Source: Aurelia coerulea (Eukaryota > Cnidaria > Scyphozoa > Semaeostomeae > Ulmaridae). From it: a stretch of DNA of 64,000 nucleotides. Positions 9,430-20,700 of the stretch are shown here, piece after piece. The number at the start of each line of letters is the position of its first letter. The stretch's first letter is position 1. A model generated the notes under the pieces. The model saw only the letters and a list, made by a program, of their open reading frames with translations. It was not told where the DNA came from and made no database searches. Location of the stretch: the NCBI GenBank assembly GCA_039566865.1, contig CM076943.1, positions 40,370,663 to 40,434,662 on the forward strand, in the 5' to 3' direction. The position numbers and the translations under genes are program-made.

Positions 9430-10215
9430 TTTTTTACTCACCCAGTAGTATGCCAAAACGTTGTCACAGTCAGAGTTACAGACAGCAACGAGGTCTTCTT
9501 TTCATGCAGTGTTTTTACACAATTGCAAAGGTTACTGAATGTCATGCCGCTTCTTAGAGGCCCTTTACATGAGAAATTTCAACCCGGGTTGAGTTGAACA
9601 CGGGTTGAGTTTCAACTCGGCTGACGGTGTAAGCCTTCATCGCGTTTACATGAAGGAGGCCGAGTTGAAACTCAACACGGGTTCAACTCAACTCGGCAAC
9701 TCAGCCCGTGTTGAAATTTCAACACGGGTTGAAATTCTCATGTAAACGCAAATTTTTTCAACTCGGGGCGAGATTAGAATGCGAACAAAGGAGATCGAAT
9801 CTATTTCCGCAATCGTTCAAATATTTGATTGGGCTCACATTCCTTCTTCTATTGTTTGCAACCATGTGACCTAATCTCAACCCGTGTTGAGACACATGCA
9901 AACGCAAGGCAAAATAAGCAATGCTGTTAAAACTCAACCTGTGTTAAAACTCAACACGGGTTGAAATTTATCATGTAAAGGGCCTCTTATATAAACAAAC
10001 TTTACACCAGTGCATCCTCATTTGCAATTGCAGCTCAGCAATTCGAGTATACTGTTTGGTGATCCCGCTTGCTTTGAAGTAACTGGGCATATTGTCCACC
10101 CATTGACTCTCAAAACCCCTTGTTTCAGTATCATCGCTGTGTCTGTCTGCACAGGTAATGAATTTGCCCGGAGGAAGTGTGATAACTTTGTATCACTATC
10201 ACTACTGTTCCATTC
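9430..10215 (-). pseudogene. Cys-rich tail of a repetitive ORF, split by a transposon
   Basis: The minus strand from 10215 reads EWNSSDSDTKLSHFLRANSL ... GWTICPVTSKQAGSPNSILE then LLSCNCK, a TGA, and GCTG. After the inserted element (9557-9986) another frame reads LCKNTA, a stop, then KEDLVAVCNSDCDN. Spaced CxC/CxxxC residues after a P-x-ILELLSC motif recall a multicopy family of uncertain function common in invertebrate genomes. At least two in-frame stops make it a relic. Family recognition is from memory and moderate at best. Confidence 0.4.
9557..9986. mobile_element. TTA-flanked MITE with reiterated CAACCCGTGTTGA motifs
   Basis: The termini GAGGCCCTTTACATGA and TCATGTAAAGGGCCTC are inverted and flanked by the 3-bp repeat TTA (9554-9556, 9987-9989). 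The interior is packed with AACTCAACACGGGTTGA-type motifs in both orientations. A TWA 3-bp TSD fits PIF/Harbinger, which remains an inference without a transposase. The 430-bp element has no ORF. Confidence 0.75.
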
Positions 10216-10531
10216 TTAGACAAGCATAGTGTAATGCTTCATCTGTCTTCAAAAAATTAATTGTCGTTTATCAATCGATTTGGGCTGTTTCTTGCCAAGC
10301 ATTTTCAAGAAATCACTTGTAATGCGAGAAATTGGCAGCAAAAATACGACAAAAATTGCAGAGTGTCATTAAGGATTTTGACCATCAATTGCACCACAAA
10401 ATTGATGAGCATTATTAGAGATTTTGACCATAGCTTGCACTGCACTTCATCAATCTTTTAAATTAGATTTGTGTAGGATACATCATCTCCTGCCAGAACT
10501 GAGAACTGCTTTTGGCAACCAATATGATACA
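10216..10531. other. Noncoding stretch
   Basis: AT-rich, with a short direct repeat of ATTTTGACCAT..TTGCAC near 10376 and 10421. No gene, exon or bounded element was recognised. Confidence 0.35.
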
Positions 10532-12598
10532 TTATTACCTGACTGACATTTAAAAACCAGGCAACAAAATAATCCAGCCAATCCCACTGGTTAATTGCAC
10601 TATTCCCGCGATTTTCTCGTAGCCTTGTATAATACGATACAAGGACAGCATATGAGTCAAATCTGTCAATAGGGCACAGGGAAACCCGCAAATCTTCCAA
10701 TTTCACGCTTATAAGCCAATGATATCGTCGTATTCCGATCACATGACTGAAAATAAGGCTTTCGAGATAAATTTTCGAGTACCTTCACGAAAATAAAAAT
10801 GGATATTCGAGTAATAAAGATACAGAGCTGGATTTACCACGAATCGATTTGAGAGGCCCCACTCCACATTTGTTTTTCTGCATTTGGTTAAAATCTCGTC
10901 AGGGATCGGCGTTACATCGAATTTCATTCCTTCAAAAATTGGCCTATGTTCAAGAATTCTTCAAGAACGCTACAAATAAGATATAGCTTTCAAAATTGCA
11001 TATGTTACGTGAATTATGTCCAAGAATAACATGAAAATATTTGTTTTTGTGATTTTCGAAAATCCTAGGCGAATTAAAGCTATTTGCTGCGAAGAAAGCT
11101 AATGGGCCTACCTTCACCCGCAGCAGAATCCCAGGAATCGGCATTAAATCACTATTTTTTGCAATAATAACCAGCAGATACATTAACGAATAACTTCACC
11201 ACAAATCCAATTTCTTTCCACCATTTTATAATCGATAATTTCGACAAAATATGACAAGACTTTACAGCCTCTGCAGCAAACCGTCCAACTACCGTCGATT
11301 GAAAGTTTTCTTGTTGCAAAACACGTTGGAAGTCTTGCAAGACTTCCATAAAACAAAAGGTTTTGCAAGACTTAGGTCTCCCATATGACATAGCAAAATG
11401 ATACCTTTGAGAATAGATTGCACACTCCTAAAGGCATTCTATCGTTGCAAAATAAAGAGAAAATAAAACATTTCTCCAAGATCGCAAATTTCTGTGTCAC
11501 ACGGAAAAGTACATAATTTGTGTTAAGAAATGTCCCCTGCAATCTATTCTCAAAGGTGTACAATCTATTATCAAAGGTAACAACTTGCTGTGTCATATGG
11601 GAGATCTGAGCCTTGCACAACCTTTTGTTTTATGCAAGCTTTCCTGGTGTTTGCAACAAGAAAACTTTGAATCGACGGTAGTTGGACGGTTTGCTGCAGA
11701 GGCTGTAAAGTCTTGTCACATTTTATCGAATTTATCGATGATAAAATGGTGGAAAGAAATTGAATTTGTGGTGAAGTTATTCGTTAATATATCCGCTGGT
11801 TATTACTGCGAAAGAGACTGATTTAATGCCGATTACTGGGATTCTGCTGCGGGTGAAGGTAGGCCCATTAGCGTTATTCGCAGCAAATAGCTTTAATTCG
11901 TCTAGGATTTTCGAAAATCACACAAACAAATACTTTCATGTTATTCCTGGACATATTTCACGTAACATGTGAAATTTTGAAAGCTATATCTTATTTGTAG
12001 CGTTCCTGAAAAATTATTGAACATAGGCCAATTTTCGAAGGAATGAAATTCGATGTAACGCCGATCCCTGATGAGATTTTAACCAAATGCAGAAAAACAA
12101 ATGTGGAGTGGGGCCTCTCGAATCGATTCGTGGTAAAACCAGCTCTGTATCTTTATTACTCGAATATCCATTTTTATTTTCGTGAAAGTACTCGAAAATT
12201 TATCTCGAAAGCCTTATTTTCAGTCATGTGATCGGAATACAACGATATTATTGGCTTATAAGCGTGAAATTGGAAGATTTGCAGGTTTCCCTGTGCCCTA
12301 TTGAAAGATTTGACTCATATGCTTACAAGGACGCGATTTGTCACCACAGCAACAAATTTAGGCCTTTGAGATTTACAATTAATTCAGGCGACTTAATAGT
12401 AACAAAATGCGTTATACCAAATGATATGAGTCGAAATTATAAGCTATCAGGTAATTAAACTCTTTCTAACCGGTTTTGTAGTTGTACAGGAAAATACAAA
12501 GCCCTCGGTTTTATTTCACAGCCCTCGCAAGTTCGGTCAGTACTTTTAAGACCTCGGGCTTTTTTTCCTGCACAAAACAAAACTGGTTAGTATGCGCA
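10532..12598. mobile_element. Composite MITE (TTATTACCTGA family), interrupted by a foldback element
   Basis: The left part (10532-10646) and right part (12324-12598) match the ~387-bp element at 61294-61680, including TTATTACCTGACTGAC, CCTTGTATAATACGATACAAG, GCTATCAGGTAAT and a right-hand hairpin beginning AACCGGTTTTGTA. Between them is the 1.68-kb foldback. There is no coding capacity of its own. Confidence 0.8.
10647..12323. mobile_element. 1.68-kb foldback element with ~0.8-kb inverted arms and 9-bp TSD (Mutator-like)
   Basis: The element begins AGCATATGAGTCAAATCT and ends with its complement. Arms of roughly 0.75-0.8 kb pair along almost the whole length, with a unique centre near 11400-11590. 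It is flanked by TACAAGGAC (10638-10646, 12324-12332), and the copy at 61294 shows the uninterrupted site. Long arms plus a 9-bp TSD fit a Mutator-like foldback. Mirror-image frames on the arms reflect the palindrome and show no transposase motif. Confidence 0.85.
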
Positions 12599-12599
12599 T

Positions 12600-12798
12600 G
12601 GGTAGTTAGACACTGCTGGTGTGCTTCTATGGAGGAGCGCTGGATAATATGTAACTGCAGAGGAAATATTGTTTAGTACTGCGGAGGAGATATCGAAAGA
12701 ACGAAAATATCCGCAGTACTAAACAATATTTCCTCCGCAGTTACATATTATCCAGCGCTCCTCCATAGAAGCACACCAGAAGTGTCTAACTACCCATG
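12600..12798. mobile_element. 199-bp hairpin MITE with ~10-bp TSD
   Basis: The two halves pair from GGGTAGTTAGACAC to the complementary GTGTCTAACTACCC, with the loop near 12697. GTATGCGCAT flanks both sides (12590-12599, 12799-12808). The same GTATGCGCAT ends the related element at 61680 with no insert. Short palindromes with 9-11-bp TSDs suggest a Mutator-like MITE. Confidence 0.8.
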
Positions 12799-12808
12799 GT
12801 ATGCGCAT

Positions 12809-13165
12809 AAGGATAGGCGTCAAATAATTGCAAAAATATGAAATTATTCGTTAAAATGTTATTGCTCCATTCTTTCAACTGAAGTGATCGAAGAGAATTT
12901 TAGAAAATTTGCCATGATTTCAGAGAGACCATGTTTGAAATCATCATTATTTATAGAATTACAGCATCTTGAAAACTTTCGTTAGTTTCGAAGTTGTGAC
13001 GACATCACAAATTACCGGATCGTAAACCATAAAAGCTACAGACATTTGTATTACCATCTTGTAGGCCTTCAAAAACTGAGTATTTCTTGTGTTGGTCATT
13101 TTGATTTTACACGATCGCTTTAGAGTTTATGGAGCTTTCAATTTTTGAAGCTTCAGATAACTCCT
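12809..13165. other. Noncoding intervening sequence
   Basis: AT-rich, with no frame or splice pattern recognised. It carries GTTGTGACGACATCAC and ACTTTCGTTAG fragments resembling pieces of other repeats in the window. Confidence 0.3.
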
Positions 13166-13174
13166 CTCGTCAGG

Positions 13175-13774
13175 AACAAGGGCAGATTTTGAAATACAAT
13201 AGCAACAGTTGCGTTTGATCGACACCTCAATTCAAAGCGATTAGCGGATGCAGACAAAGGAAATTGTCTCAACCAGTAATTCAAAACAAACAAAGCCGCA
13301 AAAGTTTCCCCGAAATATTAGGGCAAACTTTAGCCTTGTGCAAGCGAAAGATGGTTTTTAAGAGAAGTTATGTGCTTATAGCGAAAGAAGAAGGGTAAAT
13401 CTAAAGCTCTGTCGCTTAGATTATGTTTATTTAATTCAGGAGCCGAGCAGAAGGCATTGTAATTCTCGCGTCTTTAGGGCTTAAAATGAAACGATTACAA
13501 AACAGTTCATAAATCAAATAAACATAATCTAAGCGACAGAGCTTTAGATTTACCCTTCTTCTTTCGCTATAAGCACATAACTTCTCTCAAAAACCACCTT
13601 TCGCTTGCACAAGGCTAGAGTTTGCCCTACTAGTTTCGGGGAAACTTTTGCGGCTTTGTTTGTTTTGAATTACTGGTTGAGAGAATTTCCTTTGTCTGCA
13701 TCCGCTAATCGCTTTGAATTAAGGTGTCAATCAAACGCAACTGTTGCTATTGTCTTACAAAATCTGCCCTTGTT
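13175..13774. mobile_element. 600-bp palindromic element, copy 1
   Basis: It runs from AACAAGGGCAGATTTTG to the complementary end, with ~290-bp arms and the loop near 13460. It is flanked by a perfect 9-bp TSD, CTCGTCAGG (13166-13174, 13775-13783). Sister copies lie at 17565, 55399 and 60367. Frames starting MHKARVCPTSFGETFAALF arise inside each copy and are arm sequence, not genes. Confidence 0.9.
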
Positions 13775-13783
13775 CTCGTCAGG

Positions 13784-14133
13784 CCTTTCGTTAGAAAAGT
13801 CGCACACGAGTGCACAACAGCTCACATGATTTCGCTGGCGTGAGGGATTGCTCACGTAAAGGCTCGCAAGCACGTTTGATTCCTGGGAAAAGCAAAATAC
13901 ACGTCTCGTATATCCTTTCATAAAAATTTAAAGACGCTGTAATTCCATAAATAATCATGACATACGAAATGCTCTCTCTGGCATTATGGTTAATTACATA
14001 AAGTCTCCTTCCATCAATTCAGATGAAGAAATGGGTCAATAACATTTTACACCTTTGATTTTCAATTTTTGCAATAACTCAACACCTTTGCTTACAATAC
14101 ATTGCCCTTTCAAATATTTTGACACTCAACTAA
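13784..14133. other. Noncoding stretch in the CD36-like locus 3' side
   Basis: No repeat boundaries or exons recognised. Expected C-terminal exons of the CD36-like gene were looked for here and not found. Confidence 0.35.
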
Positions 14134-14545
14134 GTTCATACTGCTCCGTTTTTGTACAAAACGGAGAGAAAAACATCCGTTTTTGTAAAAGTGTTCACAC
14201 TGATCCGCACAAAAACGGCACAAAAACGGGGGTTTTCGAAAATGCTATCAAGAGTGGATATCCACAAAAACGGAGGTTCTTGAAAACACTCTGGATCAAT
14301 GTGAACGCACAAAAACAGAGGTATTTGAAAACGCTGCCACATTCAACAATGTGTTTCACAAATCCGGAGCAATATGAACGCATAAAAATGGATATTGTTG
14401 GTTCTGTATTTGTAAGCAAGTGGATTAATGTGAACGGACTAAAATGAATGTTTTTCCTCCGTTTTTGCACAAAAACGGAGCAATATGAACGGCTAGCTTG
14501 GATGCATCAAAAACGGATCATAACAAAAAACGGAGCAGTGTGAAC
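14134..14545. mobile_element. MITE with reiterated CACAAAAACGG motifs
   Basis: The ends GTTCATACTGCTCCGTTTTTG and AAAACGGAGCAGTGTGAAC are inverted. The interior repeats GTGAACGCACAAAAACGGAG-like units on both strands, which creates spurious ORFs on both strands. No clear TSD was found. Confidence 0.65.
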
Positions 14546-14588
14546 GGGAAGGATACAGAAGTATACAGAAAAGAAGAATGAAACTTAC

Positions 14589-14764
14589 TCATAGGCAGGC
14601 ATTGCCCAATATGCAGCAGGCCAGTACCATAACATTTCGGCACGCAGAAAGCTGCATTGTCTCTGTTCACTGACGCATTCTGGAATATCTCTGGCAGCGT
14701 TGTATACTTTTGAAGTTTGATGTCTTTTAAATATGAATCCTTCTTGTAGTTAAGATACATTGAC
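14589..14764 (-). CDS. CD36-like exon 8
   Basis: The acceptor ..CACCAG|GTCAATG completes the CRS codon (phase 2 in). It encodes SMYLNYKKDSYLKDIKLQKY ... PEIFQNASVNRDNAAFCVPK then CYGTGLLHIGQCLPM. The three cysteines match family disulfide positions. The donor A|GTAAGTTT leaves phase 1. No downstream exon was identified. Confidence 0.85.
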
Positions 14765-17700
14765 CTGGTGAACGATGGTAGAAAATGAGAGTAAGCGCCA
14801 GAATACTAGTTGAGTAGGAAAACGATTTCCATTTGAAAGAATACTTTAACGGAGGAAACTTTCGAGTTTTTGGCGTTTTGGCCGAAATTCACGAAAGTTT
14901 ATTCCGTTAAATTTTAAGATGAGAAATTACGCGAAAGTTAATTGCCGCCCAATTTCCTAAAATACCGGTATAGAATTCGCAAAATATCCTTCCCGCGAAA
15001 TATTCTAAAATAGGAAATTCCTGCAAATCATACTATATTTGCAAAAAGCGAAAGTTAATAGACCTTATCGGCTTAGGTTTGTTTTACACATTTCAATTCA
15101 AGTCATGTGACCATACTCTTGGGAAGTTTTAGTATTATGCTATATTTTGCACTCATGGAACAACTTGCATGGGACGAAAAATGTTAGAGAAATCAAAAGA
15201 TGTTTCATGAAGAGATTGATCACATGACTTGAAATAGATGGAAACAAACCTTAGCCGATTTTGTCTGTTCCGGCGAAATTTCCCAATTTGACCGATTCGC
15301 GACAGGGTCTGTACAAGACTTTTGTATACAAAGATAAAGATCAGCAGGCCAATATCATCAAATTCAATGAGAAATTCCTCCCTAATTGGCACGTAGCATA
15401 CAATTTCTTTAGCCTGTCTGCTGTTTTTTGTGTGTTTAGGCTAAACACATGTGAAACTTGTCGCTCAGAATCCAGCTGTATCTTTATAATCGTTGATGGC
15501 ATAAAAAATCTGATTGCAATGGCGAATTCTACGCAGTTCAAACAAGTAGAAAACATCTTCATTTGCAATGTATCTGATTTGCAATGTATCTGCTGCTACT
15601 TGCCTGCATTAGAGAGAGAAAGCTTAGGATTTTTGGAAGTTCATCTTGTACAGTCCCTCTAATACCCTCCAACAAAAGTACAATGCAACAACAGGGACAT
15701 CCATGCATTAGTCAATAAGCTAGGATTCCATTTGGACTAGTTGCCCCTCCTTACCCTAATCCAAGGATTAGTATTCTTCCATTTGAGTCGGGAAAAAATC
15801 GAGTCAAAGTTTTTAGTGAGTGATGACAAGCATTGAGTTAAAAATATTGTCAAATGGAGATATGAAGAAAGGAAAAAGCAAAGTACTTGGAGGAAAAAGG
15901 AGATAAAAAGGAGAGAAGATCAGAGGAAGTAAATGAATGTAACTGTGAGTGGATTAAAACAACAGATAAAAGGGGTACCAAAATCAAGATATTTGTTGAG
16001 AAGATTCCAGAAAATGAAATTCATTGGAAATCGAACTATATATCAATGCTGTGAAATCAAGATTCCAATTGTAATTCTTTGGCAATCTACAGGGTGTCCC
16101 AGAAAAATTGTTTGACATTTGATCAAATGTTAAAAAATAACGAACACAATTTACAGGCTCCTGGTTAGATAACCCTGTTCTAAAGATTTTGAATTAATTT
16201 TAGACACCAGAATCTTGCGAATCCGCCAAGAGTTCACGGAGCCACGAGCTTTTGAAGTTTAAGTTTGGGCAAAAGCTGAAACCAGACGCTCCTGAATGAC
16301 TTGCTTTCCAGAAAGACGTTCTAAAATCGAGGTAAAAGAAGACTATCCAATCTTTTACCTCTCGTCGATACCAGAGCAAACCAAATAGGACTTCCAAAGT
16401 TATTTAATTCTTGCAACCATTGCCAAAATTTACTTAAGAATGCAAGTATCTAAAACATGGAATGAAAACTTAATCGATGAGAGACCGGGCAATTCCAAAT
16501 TGTGCTCAACAGGATTCCCCAGAGCATGTTAATTCAATGTTATAGAAAGCTAGTTTATCGAAAGTGCTTTTGAAATTCCATTTGATTTTCTTTGAATAAA
16601 CGAGATTCTACTTTCACAAAATATGCAATTTAGGGGAGCCTGGTTTCAGCTTTCGCACAAACTTGAACTTCGAGAGTTCGTAACTCTGTGAATATTTAAC
16701 CGATTTGTTAGCTTCTGGTGTCTAAAATTGATCTAAAATCTCAGCAATATGGTATCCTTACCAAGGAGCCCGTTCAGTATTTCTTTATCTTTTAATATTT
16801 AATCAAACGTCGAACAATGTTTTTGGGACACCCTGTACATATCTACTTCACTACAGTAAAACAGGATCTTTTCGGACTACAACAAGTACACGAAATCTGC
16901 CCATGATATCGTGGGCTCATCTTTGTTGATCTGTGATTGGAAATTATCTGCTTCTTTGGCTTCGATTGTTTGATGCAACCATTTCTATGCCTTTGCCTCG
17001 TGAAGGAGGACCAATCCTTGACCTCCCTCCCGAGCAAAAATTAAAACAGTTTGGAAGAATAGTTACCTCTGGCCTGGTCATAACTCGTGAAAGAAAATGG
17101 CGAGGCATGTCGACTAAAAGATAATGTAAAATAAAATGTGCGCCAATGTTATGATTTCAGAAAGCTTGGAGAACTATAGCTCCTAAAATGTTTGATGGAT
17201 CAACAATTATATGATTGACATACCTGCAAACATCAGAAACGAAAATATATAATCGGTCAGTCTTGGTAGGATTTGGAGGGAAATGAGTTCCATCTGCCAA
17301 GGAAGAAAAATGAAATTAGAAGGGCTGTAAAAAACGATCGTTGACTGTAAGCAAAGGGATATTCATGGCCGAGTAATCAAGCCACAGATATGAACAAAAC
17401 GGAACTTGAAGGTGACCTGAAGTGAAAATTGTTATTGATGCAAATGAATAATCCTGAAATCTATCTCAAATCGATATGAAATCGAATGACAAGAAGTCTT
17501 ATTCAAATTTCTATGATATCTCATTTCGCATTATAGTTATCCACTAACTTTAACTATCAGCTGAAACAAGGACAGATTTTGTAATACAATAGCAACAGCT
17601 GCATTTGATTGACATCCCAATTCAAAGCGATCAGCGAATGCAGACAAAGGAAATGCTCTCAACCAGTAATTCAAATCAAACAAAGCCGCAAAGTTTCCCC

Positions 17701-20700
17701 GAAACTAGTAGGGCAAACTCTCGCCTTGTGCAAGCGAAAGGTGGTTTTTAAGAGATTTTCCGTGGTTATAACGAAAGAAGAAGGGTATATATAAGGTTTT
17801 GTCTGGAGGATTTTGTTTATTTCATTCAGGAGCTGTTTTGTAATGGTTTCATTTAAGCCCTAAATACGCGAGCATTACAAAACCTTTTGCTCGGCTTCTG
17901 AATCAAATAAAGAAAATCCGCCAGACAGAACTTTAGATTTACCCTTCTTCTTTCGCTGTAAGCACATAACTTCTCTTAAAAACCATCTTTCGCTTGCACA
18001 AGGCGAGAGTTTGCCCTACTAGTTTTGGGGAAACTTTTGCGGCTTTGTTTGTTTTGAGTTACTTGTTGAGAGAATTTCCTTTGTCTGCAGTCGCTGATCG
18101 CTTTGAATTGAGGTGTCAATCAAACGCAACTGTTGTTATTGTATTACAAAATCTGCCCTTGTCATCAGCTGATGAAGTCATTTTGTTTGCAAATTACTAG
18201 GAAAATATATGGAACTATAGCTGTGTCTTATCTTTGAAAGATTACAGTTGCAAGAAACATTTCAGCACAGCTCAATAAATGCAGCATAACTTATCTTGTG
18301 ATTCAATAAGATGTTTAGAAAAACATGTTAATCTAAAAACGTTTTTTGTTAGATTTCTCTTCGGGAGTAAGCCAACCTTGTATATTTTCTTACTTTGTGG
18401 AAACAAAATGACGTCATCAGCCGATCCTACAAAACAGTCGACAAATAAAAAATGAAACAAGGTATCAAAACAGTTTCAACAGAGGTTTTTATCATTCAAC
18501 AGTGCTATTTATTTTTATCAATAAAAATCTTCGCTTCACATCAACATTTTAAACAGAACTTTTTATCACTCAACAATTCTATTTACGCGGGGGGGGGGGA
18601 GGGGGGTACTCCCATACTTGACCGTATGTGCCGCTCAACAGGGTGTCCTTTTACGGTAAAAATTATGCGAAAGGGTGTCCTTTTCTGACGAAAATTATGC
18701 GACAGGGTATTACAATAGGTAAAAAAAATTATGCGACAGGGTATCACATGCAAGAGTCGCGTTCTTTTCTTTATATGAGAGGCAAATTTTTATCCGACAG
18801 GGCATACTTTTGGCCCATTTTTCATGCGACAGGGTGCAGGTTGTGGAGAGGTTTTCCACATACCTCCGTCACTTCCCTAGTCTAGTACCCCCTGGGGGCT
18901 ATTTATTAGCCTGCGTGCTGACTCAAATCTTCGAGTCTGGATGCAGGCTACGATTTATCAGCATCAATAAAAAAGTTCGCTTCAGATCACCTTTAAAAGA
19001 TATTCCCTTGTGCGTATTAAAGTCCGTCCTAAGTAACATGTCACGTGGAAATATCCGCCAATAAAAACGATTGTACCTGGTAAGCCAGAAAAAAGTTCCC
19101 GAGAGAGGTAAAATTCTCTTGAGTATTGTTATGGGTGACGAGATTCCATAAGATTTAATCACGTGTTTGAGGCCCTTTTTCAGGAAAGTTTCAACCAAGA
19201 AATTTTCGTACAACAAAGAGATTTAAAATTCTACCTTTTGTTGCATTGACAGTGAAGTTTTGATTCTCATGTGGAAAATTTAAGGACCTCTTTCTGATCA
19301 TTAGCCAACCCCAAAAATATGCAGTTCTGATTCAAGTAAATCAAGTAGCTTTTGGTTCAATTCAAACAGTCTTAAGTTCACTGGGCCTCAAATATGGAAT
19401 GGCTTACCAAATGCAATGACAGCCGCAGAAAACTGGAAAAACTTTCAAATTTTTAATAAAGCAATGGAATGGCCCAGACTGTAAATGTAGTGCCTGCAGT
19501 AGTTTTAATTTTATTCAAGAATAAGTTCTACACATATTATAAGTTCATTTAGACTTGCTCCAAGTCTACTCCGTGGTCTATCAGCGCTAAAGTAACATAC
19601 TTACCTCTGCGGAGGCGTAAATAAGATGCGACTGAAGGGTGCTGCGAAGGAGAAGCGAGGCGAAGACTTTCTCCTTCGCAGCGCTCTTCAGTCGCATCTT
19701 ATGTACGCCTCCGCAGAGGTAAGTATATCACTTTAGCGCTGATAGACCGGAGTAGACTTGGAGCAAGTCTAAATTTCATTCGACCCAGATCAGTTAACTT
19801 TGTATTCGAATATCGTATACATTGTTAGCTATGTAAATATCGAGCTAAATAAATGAACAACAACAAACAACAACAATATCCAATAGCACATTACCAAATA
19901 AAGAAAGGCTGCTTCCAATATAGGCTTGCCCCAAGTCTTAGACTTATTACACTTGACGAAATCCACGTGGGGCAAGTCTACTTCAAATATAACTTACCGG
20001 TTCCGTTGATCATATTTCCATACGTCGAATTCCAAAACGGTAATGTCCTGTAGACATATAAAATCTTTTCAAACTCATTCACCACAAGGTGAGACAAAGA
20101 AATTTACATAAAACAAAAAAAGGGAAAGACATTTTGGGCAAAAATATTGAGGACAGAGAATTCTCAGCGTTCCCAATGTCCGATAATCTTAAAGGGGCAG
20201 TCAGATGTGACGTCGCGCGGGACATCTTCATTGTATTTGTATGAAAAGTGCTTAGGCTTAGCATCGACTCGTCAATGGAGATTTTGAATGGGATTATCGC
20301 ATATTTCAATCCATCTCCATCGACGGTTTTGTTGGGGATACGAATCATCAAAGTTCCAAGCAACGGTTATCCCCAAAAAAGGAAACCTGTGGTCATGCGC
20401 AGAAAGCATGTTTGGTTTGTGAAAAGAATGTGGGGGGAGACTCTAACCACAACCCAAACAAGGATTAGCAAAGAAACAAAGAGATTCTCGCGCATGGTAA
20501 TAGGTTTCCCAGCTGTTGAGCTGCTTTGAACTTTACCATCACAACAAAAGGCTTAGATAAAAAGGGCAGTCCTCGGTATCCACAACAAGGTTGTTCTTGA
20601 CAATCTCAAGGATTTAATTGACAGATATTGTTCGTCTATGTCGATTTCGTGTATTTGCAAGTTATTTTGTCTATCACAAATTCCTGAAAGTCATTAACAG

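Noticed and set aside
10458..12458. Pairs of near-identical short ORFs on opposite strands
   Set aside because: They are mirror images produced by the long inverted arms of the foldback element.
13605..13829. Small ORF MHKARVCPTSFGETF... repeated at 17994 and 55829
   Set aside because: It lies within the arms of the 600-bp palindromic transposon, and similarity between copies is DNA-level. There is no domain and no coding constraint is evident.
14055..14470. ORFs of 91-130 codons on both strands
   Set aside because: They come from reiterated CACAAAAACGG motifs; Lys/Phe-rich translation reflects the repeat.
15261..15662. 133-codon plus-strand ORF
   Set aside because: No recognisable domain, AT-rich, in an intron of the CD36-like gene, with an overlapping antisense frame.
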